64,000 nucleotides of DNA. Origin: 3107 sp965216225 (GTDB lineage Bacteria; Pseudomonadota; Alphaproteobacteria; Rhodobacterales; Rhodobacteraceae). This document shows, piece after piece, positions 7,884 through 17,035 of this stretch. The notes beneath the pieces are model-generated. The model saw nothing but the letters and a program-made list of their open reading frames with translations. It made no database searches and had not been told where the DNA came from. The stretch lies in assembly GCA_965216225.1 (NCBI GenBank), contig CBDCFF010000034.1:186001-250000 (forward strand). Reading direction: 5' to 3'. Position 1 is the stretch's first letter, and each line of letters begins with the position of its first letter. The position numbers and the translations under genes are program-made.

Positions 7884-9404
7884 ATGCCGGGCTGTCATGT
7901 CACTGACCAACAAATGAGGCTCTTCATGACGCTCAGATCGACCCATTCCGTTGCCGTTGCCGCTGCCAAGGCGGGGATCAGCCAGGCAACGGGCTATCGG
8001 CTGCAAGCTGACCCAATTTTACCATCACGGAAGAAGGCCCCTCGCGGCCGGCGGCGTCCGGACCCGCTGGCGGACATTTTTGATGCGGAGGTCGTGCCGC
8101 TTCTGCGGTCCTCACCGGGGATCCGACCTGTGGCGGTTTACGAGGAGCTTCTGCGTCGGCATTCTGATCTGGGTACGGGCATCCGACGGACTCCGGAGCG
8201 ACGGATACGCGCCTGGAATGCGGAACACGGCCCTGAACAGGACGTCATTTTCCGGCAGACCCACACACCGGGCAAAATGGGCCTGTCGGATTTCACCGCC
8301 ATGGGCAAGTTGGGTGTGACCATTGCCGGTGAGGCACTGGGCCATCGACTGTATCACTTCCGGCTTGCCTATAGCGGGTTTCAGCACGCCCACGTCGTGC
8401 TGGGCGGCGAAAGCTATGTGGCGCTGGCTGAGGGATTGCAGAACGCCCTCTGGACGCTCGGCGGCGTGCCACACAATCATGGAACTGACAGCCTGTCGGC
8501 GGCCTTCAAGAACCTGGATAAGTCATCCCGGGCCGATCTAACCGACCGCTTCGACGCCCTGTGCAACCATTATGGAATGACGCCGACGCGCAACAACAAG
8601 GGCGTCGCACACGAGAACGGTTCCATCGAGAGCCCCAATGGGCATCTGAAGCGCACCATTGAGGACGCGCTGGTCATGCGTGGGTCGCGCGACTTCGAAA
8701 GCTTGCAAGATTATCGTCGCTTCATCGACGAGATCGTGGGCCGGATCAACGCCCGCAATGCCAAGCGTATCGATGCGGAACGTGCGAGCCTCAGACCTTT
8801 GCCGACGCGGCGGACCACGGATTACGAGGAGATCACGTTGCGCGTCACTTCCTCCGGGGGCTTCACCTTGCGCAAGGTGTTCTACACCGTGCCATCCCGG
8901 TTGATCGGGCATCAGCTGCGGGTTCGGCTCTACGATGATCGGTTGGAGCTGTTCCTGGGAAGCTCTGCCCTGCTAACGCTGACACGCGGACGAGCCTCGA
9001 GCACCGGGAGCCATGGGCACGTGGTCAATTACCACCACGTCATCCACTCCTTGCGCAAAAAGCCCATGGCGCTGATGGGGCTGGTCTATCGGGATCAGCT
9101 ATTCCCGCGCCGGGCGTTCCGTAACATGTTCGCATTCCTGCTGGAGCAGACCAGTGAGAAGGCGGCGTGTCGCATGGTTGTCGATCTTCTGGCGCTGGCA
9201 CACGAGCGGGGCTGCGAGGCTGAATTGGCAGCGCAGCTTGAGGAGGACCTTCGCCAGAAGCGCCCGCCTGACATGGCGGCCCTACGCGCAGTGTTTAGCC
9301 CATCACAAGACGCACTCCCCCAAGTCGCGGTGCAACTGGCCGACCTGTCATCTTACGACCAGTTGGTCGGCGGTACGCCATCCGCTCAGGAGGTGACAGC
9401 ATGA
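7884..9404 (+). CDS. istA: IS21 transposase IstA
   Basis: This DDE transposase acts with IstB. The N-terminal helix-turn-helix region (MTLRSTHSVAVAAAKAGIS) is followed by a retroviral-integrase-like core: KMGLSDFT with the first Asp, the GTDSLSAAF segment, and KGVAHENGSIESPNGHLK carrying the final Glu. A C-terminal Mu-type beta domain follows. The ATG at 7884 with AAGGGGA upstream is chosen over an earlier in-frame ATG at 7857. The stop overlaps istB by four bases. It differs from copy 2 by at least two residues (Arg/Gln in ILPS-x-KKAP, Pro/Leu in RRT-x-ERR). Confidence 0.95.
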   Translation: MPGCHVTDQQMRLFMTLRSTHSVAVAAAKAGISQATGYRLQADPILPSRKKAPRGRRRPDPLADIFDAEVVPLLRSSPGIRPVAVYEELLRRHSDLGTGIRRTPERRIRAWNAEHGPEQDVIFRQTHTPGKMGLSDFTAMGKLGVTIAGEALGHRLYHFRLAYSGFQHAHVVLGGESYVALAEGLQNALWTLGGVPHNHGTDSLSAAFKNLDKSSRADLTDRFDALCNHYGMTPTRNNKGVAHENGSIESPNGHLKRTIEDALVMRGSRDFESLQDYRRFIDEIVGRINARNAKRIDAERASLRPLPTRRTTDYEEITLRVTSSGGFTLRKVFYTVPSRLIGHQLRVRLYDDRLELFLGSSALLTLTRGRASSTGSHGHVVNYHHVIHSLRKKPMALMGLVYRDQLFPRRAFRNMFAFLLEQTSEKAACRMVVDLLALAHERGCEAELAAQLEEDLRQKRPPDMAALRAVFSPSQDALPQVAVQLADLSSYDQLVGGTPSAQEVTA

Positions 9405-10210
9405 CATCGCCCCAGACCGATACCGCCCGCCTAACCTTGGCTCTGACCGAATTGCGCTTGCCAGCCATCAAGGCGCTATGGCCGCGCTTTGCGGAACAAG
9501 CCGACAAGGAAGGCTGGCCCGCCGCTCGGATGCTCAGCACCCTGGTGGAGCATGAACTGGCTGAACGAGATCGCCGTCGTATCGAGCGACATCTCGCACA
9601 GGCACGCCTGTTGCCCGGAAAAACGATCGACACCTTCGACTTCACAGCCGTCCCCATGCTGTCCAAGGCCCATGTCAGTGCGATCACCGCTGGCGACAGC
9701 TGGATCGGAAAGGGCGGCAACATCCTGCTGTTTGGGCCGCCAGGTGTGGGCAAATCACATCTCGGCTCAGCCATCGGGCTCGCCCTTGTCGAGCAAGGCT
9801 ACCGCGTCCTATTCAGCCGCACCACCGATCTGGTCCAGAAACTCCAACAGGCCCGCCGCGATCTCGTCCTCGAAAGTGCCATTGCAAAGCTCGACAAATT
9901 CCATCTGCTGATCCTCGATGACATCACCTACGTCACCAAGGATCAGGCTGAAACCAGTGTGCTCTTCGAACTCATCAGCGCGAGATATGAACGCCGCTCA
10001 ATGTTGATCACGGCCAACCAGCCCTTCGGGGAGTGGAATGCGATTTTTCCAGACCCGGCCATGACATTGGCCGCCGTCGACAGGCTCGTGCACCACGCAA
10101 CCATCTTCGAGATGAATGTCGAAAGCTACCGGCGAAGAGCAGCACAAAAGGCAAAGGGGCCGGGAAGGCCTGCACAAAAAGCCACACCGGAAAACACCAA
10201 AGCTGATTGA
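9401..10210 (+). CDS. istB: IS21 helper ATPase IstB
   Basis: This AAA+ ATPase regulates IstA target choice. It has 269 residues with Walker A GPPGVGKSH near residue 113, Walker B LLILDDITY near residue 167 and the SARYERRSMLITANQPF sensor region. The length fits the family. It overlaps istA by ATGA and is identical to the copy at 58219-59028 in the translated sequence. Confidence 0.96.
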   Translation: MTSPQTDTARLTLALTELRLPAIKALWPRFAEQADKEGWPAARMLSTLVEHELAERDRRRIERHLAQARLLPGKTIDTFDFTAVPMLSKAHVSAITAGDSWIGKGGNILLFGPPGVGKSHLGSAIGLALVEQGYRVLFSRTTDLVQKLQQARRDLVLESAIAKLDKFHLLILDDITYVTKDQAETSVLFELISARYERRSMLITANQPFGEWNAIFPDPAMTLAAVDRLVHHATIFEMNVESYRRRAAQKAKGPGRPAQKATPENTKAD

Positions 10211-10337
10211 CGCTCCGCGACAATCAAAAAACAAACCCCTTGATCGCGGCACAAAAGCCCGGCATCGTCCCAAACGTCGCGACCAAGGATTCTCATCCTG
10301 ATTGACGCGCACTTCTCATCTTGATTGTCGCGCTACA

Positions 10338-10383
10338 GCCGCCGATTGTCCTGTTTCTGACCCTCACGGTAGTTTATGTTCAT
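10338..10383 (-). pseudogene. marR-like gene, 5' stub beyond IS21
   Basis: A minus-strand ATG at 10383 opens a short frame (MNINYREGQKQDN) that meets IS21 at its target duplication. Joined to the 3' part after removing the IS, the frame is off by one, so either the start assignment is wrong or there is an additional frameshift. It lies 56 bp from the divergent start of sulfatase B; that gap would have held a shared promoter and operator. Confidence 0.45.
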
Positions 10384-11632
10384 GAAACCAGCATGGCGGC
10401 CACCGTTTTCGTGGTGGTCTGGAACCTGCGGAGGTCTTGATGACACACCCCAACATCCTGTTGATCTCCGGCGATCAGCATCGTGCCGATTGCCTTGGCT
10501 TTGAAGGCCGGAACGTGAAAACCCCGCATCTGGATCAACTGGCCGCCGAGGGGACGCATTTTTCCGGTTGCATCACGCCCACGGTTGTCTGTCAGCCTGC
10601 CCGCGCCTCTATCCTGACAGGTCAGCTTTGCAGGACGCACGGTGTCCACGACAATGGCATTGATCTGGACCCGGCCATCGGGGAAAAGGGCTTTGCCGGG
10701 GCGCTGGCCAAAGCGGGCTACCGGACGGCGTTCTTCGGAAAGGCGCATTTTTCCACCTATCACACGTTCAGGGCCACCGGAACGCCCGAATGCGTGAAGT
10801 CGTCAGCCGACTATCCGGATGACTGGTGCGGCCCCTATATGGGCTTTCAGCATGTGGAGATGATGCTGGGCGGGCACAACTGGTTCTTGCCTGAAAAACC
10901 GCCTCATGGCCAGCATTATGAACGATGGTTCCACGCGGACGGGCGGGGTGCCGGCAAGAACCGTCTTTATCGTGAAAACGCCGGAGACACGAAAGGTGCC
11001 GCGCAGACCTGGCATTCCCGCCTACCGGTCGCCTGGCACAACACGACCTGAACGGCCGACCGAACGATCGAATGGCTGAAACACGGGCGCGGGCAGGGGC
11101 CTTTCTGTGCCTGGGTCAGCTTTCCCGACCCGCACCATCCCTTCGATTGTCCGGAACCCTGGTCGCGGCTTCATCACCCGTCCGACGTGGACCTGCCCCC
11201 GGAGCGCAGCCGGGACTTTTCAAACAAACCCTGGTGGCACGAGGCCGTTTTGACGCAGGAACCCGCCGGATCGAGGGAAACAGTCGAAATTCGCAAGTCA
11301 TACAGCCGCATTCCGCCGCAGACGGATGACCAGCTCAGAGAGATCATCGCCAACACATATGGCCAGATTGCCCTTGTGGATCACAATATCGGTCGTATCC
11401 TCATTGCGCTGGATGAGGCCGGATTGGCGGAAAACACGATTGTCGTCTACATCTCCGATCACGGGGACTGGCTGGGTGATCACGGGCTGATCCTGAAAGG
11501 TCCGATGCACTACGAGGGCCTGTTGCGGGTTCCGATGATCGTGCGCGGACCGGGGATACCCGAAGGTGCCCGGATCGAGGAACCCGTCTCGACACTGGAC
11601 CTGACGCCGACCTTTTGTGCGTTTTGTGCGTT

Positions 11633-11688
11633 CGCCGAAACCGCCCCCCTGCATGTTGTGCGATCGCCGAAACCGCCCCCCTGCATGT
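11633..11688 (+). repeat. 32-bp tandem duplication within sulfatase B
   Basis: The 24 bases from 11633 recur exactly at 11665-11688, with further partial similarity to the left, so the period is 32 bp. This changes the reading frame between LDLTPTF and HGQDLGPLF of the sulfatase. A smaller 9-bp direct duplication (TTTTGTGCG) lies just before it at 11613-11630 and stays in frame. Confidence 0.8.
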
Positions 11689-11764
11689 CATGCACGGTCA
11701 GGATCTCGGCCCGCTGTTTCGCGATGCCGCGGCGACGCGGGCGTTCGCCCTCAACGAATGGGAA

Positions 11765-12829
11765 CTCCTGCCCACCCGCGCGGGGGTTGCCCCGATTCTG
11801 TTTACCCGTTGCCGGATGTGATTTTCTCCTGCCCACCCGCGCGGGGGTTGCCCGGAATCAGTTCATTGCGTAACGACCTCGCCTCCCTCCTGCCCACCCG
11901 CGCGGGGGTTGCCCTGTGCCGGCGGTCCGGTTCGATGGCACAAATCCCTCCTGCCCACCCGCGCGGGGGTTGCCCTGACGCGGGGGCGGAAGTCAACGTC
12001 GGTGTGACCTCCTGCCCACCCGCGCGGGGGTTGCCCCCGATCACAGACGTAGTTGGCGGCAGGCCCCCACTCCTGCCCACCCGCGCGGGGGTTGCCCATC
12101 AGATCGACGTTTTTCACAATGGTTTCAGTCCTCCTGCCCACCCGCGCGGGGGTTGCCCACACTGTGAAGGGCTTCTACCCGCAGGGCGACGCTCCTGCCC
12201 ACCCGCGCGGGGGTTGCCCCATCGCCACCCCTTCCGCCACCTCCACCGCGTGCTCCTGCCCACCCGCGCGGGGGTTGCCCCGTGCAATTGTCTGCACGGG
12301 GCAGAATGATTCCCTCCTGCCCACCCGCGCGGGGGTTGCCCCACCACGAACGTGAAAAAACGCCCGACGGGGAGCTCCTGCCCACCCGCGCGGGGGTTGC
12401 CCGCTTCCCCGAAGTCGCCGAAGGGCTGGTTGGACCTCCTGCCCACCCGCGCGGGGGTTGCCCGGTGAAATGGTGATTTTGACGGTTTTGGTGAGACTCC
12501 TGCCCACCCGCGCGGGGGTTGCCCATAATATCTTCGGGCCGCGTGAAGTTTTCCAGGCTCCTGCCCACCCGCGCGGGGGTTGCCCGCGCTGTGCAGCGGG
12601 GTTTCGCCCGCCTCGTCCCTCCTGCCCACCCGCGCGGGGGTTGCCCTGCGTCCACGGATTGTCTTCAAGGAGGCATCGCCTCCTGCCCACCCGCGCGGGG
12701 GTTGCCCTCAAAGCCCCGCCGGCGGGGGGCAAGGCCGGGACTCCTGCCCACCCGCGCGGGGGTTGCCCTAAGTGCCTGTCTCATGTTAAATCCTCACTGC
12801 CCTCCTGCCCACCCGCGCGGGGGTTGCCC
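11765..12829 (+). CRISPR. CRISPR array B: 18 identical repeats, 17 spacers (28 + 33 bp) inside sulfatase B
   Basis: Repeats of 28 bp (begin CTCCTGCCCACCCG, end CGGGGGTTGCCC) start at 11765, 11826, 11887 and so on every 61 bp to 12802; all 18 appear identical. The 17 spacers are each 33 bp and unrelated to one another; I saw no match to any in this window. Neither the first nor the last spacer base is constant. A GCGGGG core at repeat positions 16-21 coincides with that of the E. coli type I-E repeat. Read in the sulfatase frame, the repeat encodes LLPTRAGVA. A single repeat would join ALNEWE to LSLRTVRT and keep the frame open to the stop, so the repeat is part of the host gene. Confidence 0.95.
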
Positions 12830-13199
12830 TCAGCCTGCGTACCGTTCGGACCAGAACGCACAAGATGACCGTCGATATGCACAGTGGCGACGGAGAGTTG
12901 TACGACCTCGACGCCGACCCGCTTGAGCGGCATAACCTGTTTCACGATCCGGCTGCGACGGGGGTTCGCCTTCGGCTGATGGATGCAATCGCTTCCCGGC
13001 CGGACGATGCCCTGCCGGTCCGGGAACAGGTGGGCATGGCGTAGATCGCCTTGGCGAATGAACCGGCCCCGGTTTCGCTGTCGCTTCTCACAAATCGCAT
13101 CAGCCCCGAAGAGCGAGTTGATTGCCGTGCGCATCCGCTGCTAGGATTGTCGGCGCACTGCCCGAGAGGCCGCATCATCCGCAGGAAGTGTCCACGACC

Positions 13200-14168
13200 A
13201 TGCTTGCCAGTTCCACATGTGAAATCCTTCGCTCGGCAAAAGGCGATGCTGTCCTGGCCATCGTGATTGGCGTCCAGGGTCCGTCATATCGTCCATTGGG
13301 CGCAATCATGTCGTTCCTTCCCGACGGGGAACGGATCGGGTCGCTTTCGTCCGGGTGCGTCGAAAGCGATCTTTTCCTTCATGCAGGGGCCGCCCTTGCG
13401 GACGGTTGTCCGAAAGTTGTCAGATATGGCTGCGGCTCGCCCTTTATCGACATCCGGCTGCCATGCGGGGGCGGGCTGGAAATACTGCTTTTGCCCCGCC
13501 CGGATCAGGGTGCAATCGCAAAAGCCGTCAGAGAGCTTGAAGACCGCAGGGCAACGACACTGAGCGTCGAGATTGATTCCGGGATGCTGAGCACATCGAA
13601 TGTCGGCAGAACATGCCCCGATCACGACATGTTTCATATGCACTTTCTTCCCGAGCCGCGATTTCTGGTATTTGGCAAGGGCCCGGAAGTCGCAACATTT
13701 GCCCGGCTCGTGAACTCATCGGGATACCCGAATGTGATGCTGTCGCCAGATGATGAAACCCTGAATATCGGGCGGCAGGCGGGTTGCCGGGTTCGCAGGA
13801 TTTCGCCGGGCGCCGTCCCGCCCGACCTGAAAGTGGACGCCCGGACGGCAATCGTGCTGTTTTTCCATGACCACGAATGGGAACTGCCGATTCTTGCCGA
13901 AGCGGTCAGAACCCCGGCATTCTATATCGGTGCGCAGGGCAGCAGACTGACCCGCGAAAACCGCGACAGATCGCTTCTTTCCATGGGCGTGTCCCGAACC
14001 GATGTGAACCGGTTGCACGGACCGGTCGGGCTTGTCCGATCCGCGCGCGACCCCCGAACCCTGGCGGTCTCGGTACTGGCTGAGGTTCTGGGCATTGCCG
14101 CGGAACCGGAACGAAACCGGAACGGCAAAGCCGCCGTTCGGGCAATGCGCGACCTTCGTGACCAATGA
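13200..14168 (+). CDS. XdhC/CoxI family protein
   Basis: XdhC proteins insert or sulfurate molybdenum cofactor in xanthine-dehydrogenase-like enzymes. The 322-residue product shows the N-terminal XdhC/CoxI domain (AIVIGVQGPSYRPLGAIMSF, then GSLSSGCVESDLFLHA, the usual G-x-x-S-G-G-C-V-E pattern with Ser in place of one Gly). The C-terminal Rossmann part follows, with RFLVFGKGPEVATFARL and AFYIGAQGSRLTRENR. The ATG at 13200 with AGGAAG upstream is preferred over an in-frame TTG at 13122. No molybdoenzyme gene is adjacent, so its client is unknown. It lies 155 bp after the sulfatase B remnant. Confidence 0.88.
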   Translation: MLASSTCEILRSAKGDAVLAIVIGVQGPSYRPLGAIMSFLPDGERIGSLSSGCVESDLFLHAGAALADGCPKVVRYGCGSPFIDIRLPCGGGLEILLLPRPDQGAIAKAVRELEDRRATTLSVEIDSGMLSTSNVGRTCPDHDMFHMHFLPEPRFLVFGKGPEVATFARLVNSSGYPNVMLSPDDETLNIGRQAGCRVRRISPGAVPPDLKVDARTAIVLFFHDHEWELPILAEAVRTPAFYIGAQGSRLTRENRDRSLLSMGVSRTDVNRLHGPVGLVRSARDPRTLAVSVLAEVLGIAAEPERNRNGKAAVRAMRDLRDQ

Positions 14169-14204
14169 CAAAATGACAACACGCGCCCCATCGGGCATCG
14201 CCCG

Positions 14205-15408
14205 TCAGCGTTTCAGGATCGACGGTTCCCTGCGGGCGGGGCAATTCGCCAACGGGCAGACGCGACAGGACTGACCGGCCTCGATCACCGGCCCGGATTG
14301 CCCGCCCGCCGGTTTTTCATCGGGAACCAGAAGCATCTGCGCCTCGGCAACCAGCGGACCGTCAACGGGACCGATCAATCCGACGTGTGCATGGGCAAGG
14401 GCCACGAACGGACGTGGCAGGTGGCCCGCCTGTTTCAGCCGCATCCGGATCGGTACGGAAGGCTGCATCAGCGCCCGGTACAGGGGCCACAGGGAACAGG
14501 CCGCCCCGTGACGCGGCATCGGAAAGCCGGGGACCGGCTTGCGAAATGTCAGGCTGCCGGAGCCGTCGCAGGCCACATAGCCGATTTCCCATTGCGGGCC
14601 TGTTGCAGGCATGGTCGCCAGACGCCGTATCACGACGGGAAGTTCAACCCCAAGACGCCGCGCGATTGCCAGCGGATCGACACCAGGCGAATCGACCGCC
14701 CCGGCGATGTCCTGCAAGGGCAGCCGCCTTGCGTCCTGCGCGTATCGCTTCAGGTAATTTCCGATCTGCGCCCGCGCCGTTTCGGAAGAACATTCGATCG
14801 TCTCCAGCAGCGCCGCAGGCTGTTGCCCGGTTTCAAGCTCCTCGATCCTGCGGGGTGGCCGTACCGCCCTGCGCGCCCCCGGCATTGTCAAGATAGCCGA
14901 CCAGCGCCTGCGCGCCTTCGGACAGACGATGTGCCTCTTCCTGAATGTTCTTGTGAAAACGATACAGCCAGTTTGCGTCAAGATCGCCCGGACCGGCCAG
15001 AATATCGGCGGTGGAGCGGATGGCAGTGGCGGTGGACAGCACTTCATGCAGGGCCGCCGACAGATCGGCGTCATGGGCCAGCCGGTCGGACAGTGCCTCT
15101 ACCAGAACCGAGAGCCCGCGGTTTTTCTGCTGCAACCGGTCCAGCAGGCCCGCCCAGCCGGGAAAGCGTCCGGCAAACTCTCCGGCCCGGTCGAGTTCGG
15201 CCCCGGTTTCGCCCTGTTCCGATGCCGCTGTGCGCAGCCCTGTCAGCAGGGCATCTTCTGCGCCTTCCGACAGCATGTTCATCTCGACCCCAAGGCATCG
15301 GGCGAGTTCGGCCAGAAGCTTGCCGCCGATTCTGCGCCGGTTGTGCTCGATCAGATTCAGGTACGATGGCGAGATCCCCACCCGGCGCGCCAGATCGGCC
15401 TGTTTCAA
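14205..15408 (-). pseudogene. XRE/DUF2083 transcriptional regulator, frameshifted
   Basis: The N-terminal part (15408 downwards) has a clear helix-turn-helix: LKQADLARRVGISPSYLNLIEHNRRRIGG. The C-terminal part, in another frame (to 14205), carries the DUF2083 pattern of short-chain fatty acyl-CoA-sensing regulators: PVIRRLATMP, GYVACDGSGSLTFRKPVPGFPMPRHGAACSLWPLY, and a Cys-rich end CRVCPLANCPARREP. The two frames cross between about 14840 and 14885, so one base has been lost or gained. The start is also unclear: the HTH pattern extends upstream of the TTG at 15408 but no ATG or GTG is present before a stop. It is divergent from the ABC importer and was probably its regulator. Confidence 0.8.
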
Positions 15409-15555
15409 ACCCAGATCAATCCTGCGATCACGGATGCGGGCGCCTGTCGCGTCTCTGACAGTCAGGGAATTTTCTCCGTATGCTCTGGTATGCCTTGGTG
15501 TCCGTTACCTCTGATTGACAGATATTTACAATACTGAACATTCTTCTGTCCAGTT

Positions 15556-15582
15556 TTTTACAAAAATGTATTTTTGGTAAAA
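15556..15582. promoter_or_regulatory. AT-rich imperfect palindrome in the regulator/importer intergenic region
   Basis: The 280-bp gap between the divergent regulator and importer holds an AT-rich tract from about 15515 to 15605. Within it, TTTTACAAAAAT is followed by its near reverse complement ATTTTTGGTAAAA. Placement about 110-130 bp before the binding-protein start fits an operator for the XRE/DUF2083 protein, but this is inferred from position and symmetry only. Confidence 0.4.
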
Positions 15583-15688
15583 GCAATTGTTGCGGAATTT
15601 TCGGTCCCGCCACGATAATGCCCGCGCCTTGTAAAGGTACGCGCGCGCAAACGGGGCGCGGCGGCTTTTCATCCATGGGAGGGAATTC

Positions 15689-17035
15689 ATGGCCAAATCA
15701 CTCACCACACGTCGCGGCGTGCTGAAATCGGGCGCTCTGGCGGGGGCCGGGCTGGCGCTGCCGACGATCTTTGCCGGATCGTCCGCGGCGGCGTTCACCA
15801 ACGAGCCGACCGGCGATACGGTCACGCTCGGCTTCAACGTGCCGCAAAGCGGCCCCTACGCGGACGAAGGCGCGGACGAGCTGCGCGCCTATGAGCTGGC
15901 GGTCGAGCATCTGAACGGGGGCGGCGATGGCGGGATGATCGGCACGTTCTCGTCGCAGACGCTGGATGGCGCCGGCATCCTCGGCAAGAAGGTCGAATAC
16001 GTGACCGGCGACACGCAGACCAAATCCGACGCCGCGCGGGCCTCTGCCCGGTCGATGATCGAGAAAGACAGCGCGATCATGATCACCGGCGGTTCGTCCT
16101 CCGGCGTGGCCATTGCGGTGCAGGGCCTGTGTCAGGAGGCGGGCGTCATCTTCATGGCGGGCCTGACCCATTCCAACGACACCACCGGCAAGGACAAGAA
16201 GGCCAACGGTTTCCGTCACTTCTTCAACGGCTACATGTCGGGCGCCGCTCTGGCCCCGGTGCTGGCCGCGCGCTACGGAGCGGACCGGGTCGCCTATCAC
16301 CTGACCGCCGACTACACTTGGGGCTGGACGCAGGAAGAATCGATTGCCGCCGCCACCGAGGCGCTGGGCTGGTCCACGCTCGACAAGGTTCGCACGCCGC
16401 TGGCGGCGACGGATTTCTCGTCCTACATCGCCCCGGTCCTGAACTCCGGCGCTGACGTGCTGATTCTGAACCACTATGGCGGCAACATGGTGAACTCTCT
16501 GACCAATGCGGTGCAGTTCGGCCTGCGCGACAGGCAGGTGAACGGCAAGAACTTCGAAATCGTCGTTCCGCTTTATTCGCGCCTGATGGCCCGCGGCGCC
16601 GGCGAAAACGTCAAGGGCATCCTTGGCTCCACCAACTGGCACTGGTCGCTGCCGGATGAGGGTTCCACGGCTTTCGTGCGCTCTTTCGGCACCAAATACG
16701 GCTTTCCGCCGTCACAGGCGGCGCACACGGTCTATTGTCAGACGCTGCTTTATGCGGATGCGGTGAACCGTGTCGGGTCGTTCAACCCGTGCGCCGTGGT
16801 CGAGGCGCTGGAAGGGTTCGAATTCGACGGTCTGGGCAACGGCAAGACGCTTTATCGCGCTGCGGACCACCAGTGTTTCAAGGAGGTGCTGGTCGTGCAG
16901 GGCAAGGAGAACCCGGAAAACGAGTTTGACCTTCTGGAGGTCGTCGAAGTCACCCCGGTTGCGCAGGTCTGGTATGATCCGGAAAATCCGATGTTCGCCG
17001 GTGGCGCGCTCGGCGCCTGCAATCCGGGCGCATAG
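15689..17035 (+). CDS. ABC importer substrate-binding protein (branched-chain amino acid/amide type)
   Basis: This is a periplasmic binding protein of the HAAT class. Its twin-arginine signal (TTRRGVLKSGALAGAGLALP, cleavage near residue 34) suggests Tat export. The mature part begins with TVTLGFNVPQSGPYADEG, typical of Leu/Ile/Val-type receptors, and continues with GDTQTKSDAARASARSMIEKD and ITGGSSSGVAIAVQGLCQEAG. The length of 448 is at the upper end of the family. It is the first gene of a five-gene operon (receptor, two permeases, two ATPases) with GGGAGG upstream. The ligand cannot be deduced; amino acids, amides and urea are all handled by this class. Confidence 0.88.
   Translation: MAKSLTTRRGVLKSGALAGAGLALPTIFAGSSAAAFTNEPTGDTVTLGFNVPQSGPYADEGADELRAYELAVEHLNGGGDGGMIGTFSSQTLDGAGILGKKVEYVTGDTQTKSDAARASARSMIEKDSAIMITGGSSSGVAIAVQGLCQEAGVIFMAGLTHSNDTTGKDKKANGFRHFFNGYMSGAALAPVLAARYGADRVAYHLTADYTWGWTQEESIAAATEALGWSTLDKVRTPLAATDFSSYIAPVLNSGADVLILNHYGGNMVNSLTNAVQFGLRDRQVNGKNFEIVVPLYSRLMARGAGENVKGILGSTNWHWSLPDEGSTAFVRSFGTKYGFPPSQAAHTVYCQTLLYADAVNRVGSFNPCAVVEALEGFEFDGLGNGKTLYRAADHQCFKEVLVVQGKENPENEFDLLEVVEVTPVAQVWYDPENPMFAGGALGACNPGA

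Larger units (their letters stand above)
7700..10337 (+). mobile_element. IS21-family element, copy 1
   Basis: This is a 2638-bp element with ends TGCTGCGCGACAA and, in reverse complement, TGTAGCGCGACAA. Related GATGAGAA motifs recur inside both ends, as is usual for IS21. The hexamer GCCGCC is repeated directly at 7694-7699 and 10338-10343, consistent with a target duplication. It splits the marR-like gene. A nearly identical inverted copy lies at 58092-60729. Confidence 0.93.
10440..13044 (+). pseudogene. Sulfatase B, interrupted by nonsense codon, duplication and CRISPR array B
   Basis: A sulfatase frame starts at the ATG at 10440 (GGAGG six bases upstream). It shows NILLISGDQHRADCLGFEGR, the formylglycine motif C-Q-P-A-R (VVCQPARASILTGQ), DPHHPFDCPEPW, and YISDHGDWLGDHGLILKGPM with the metal ligands. 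Lesions are a TGA at 11049-11051 where the frame otherwise continues (probably an old TGG), a 32-bp tandem duplication at about 11633-11688 that shifts the frame, and array B at 11765-12829. After the array the same protein resumes (LRTVRTRTHK, GELYDLDADPLERHNLF) and stops at 13042-13044. The gene is not functional as it stands. Confidence 0.85.

Noticed and set aside
11617..12868. Several 100-230 residue open frames running through array B on both strands, with cyclic LLPTRAGVA / PAHPRGGCP / SCPPARGLP peptides
   Set aside because: They are the CRISPR repeat read in three frames (61 bp shifts the frame by one each unit); no start signal or coding bias supports a protein.
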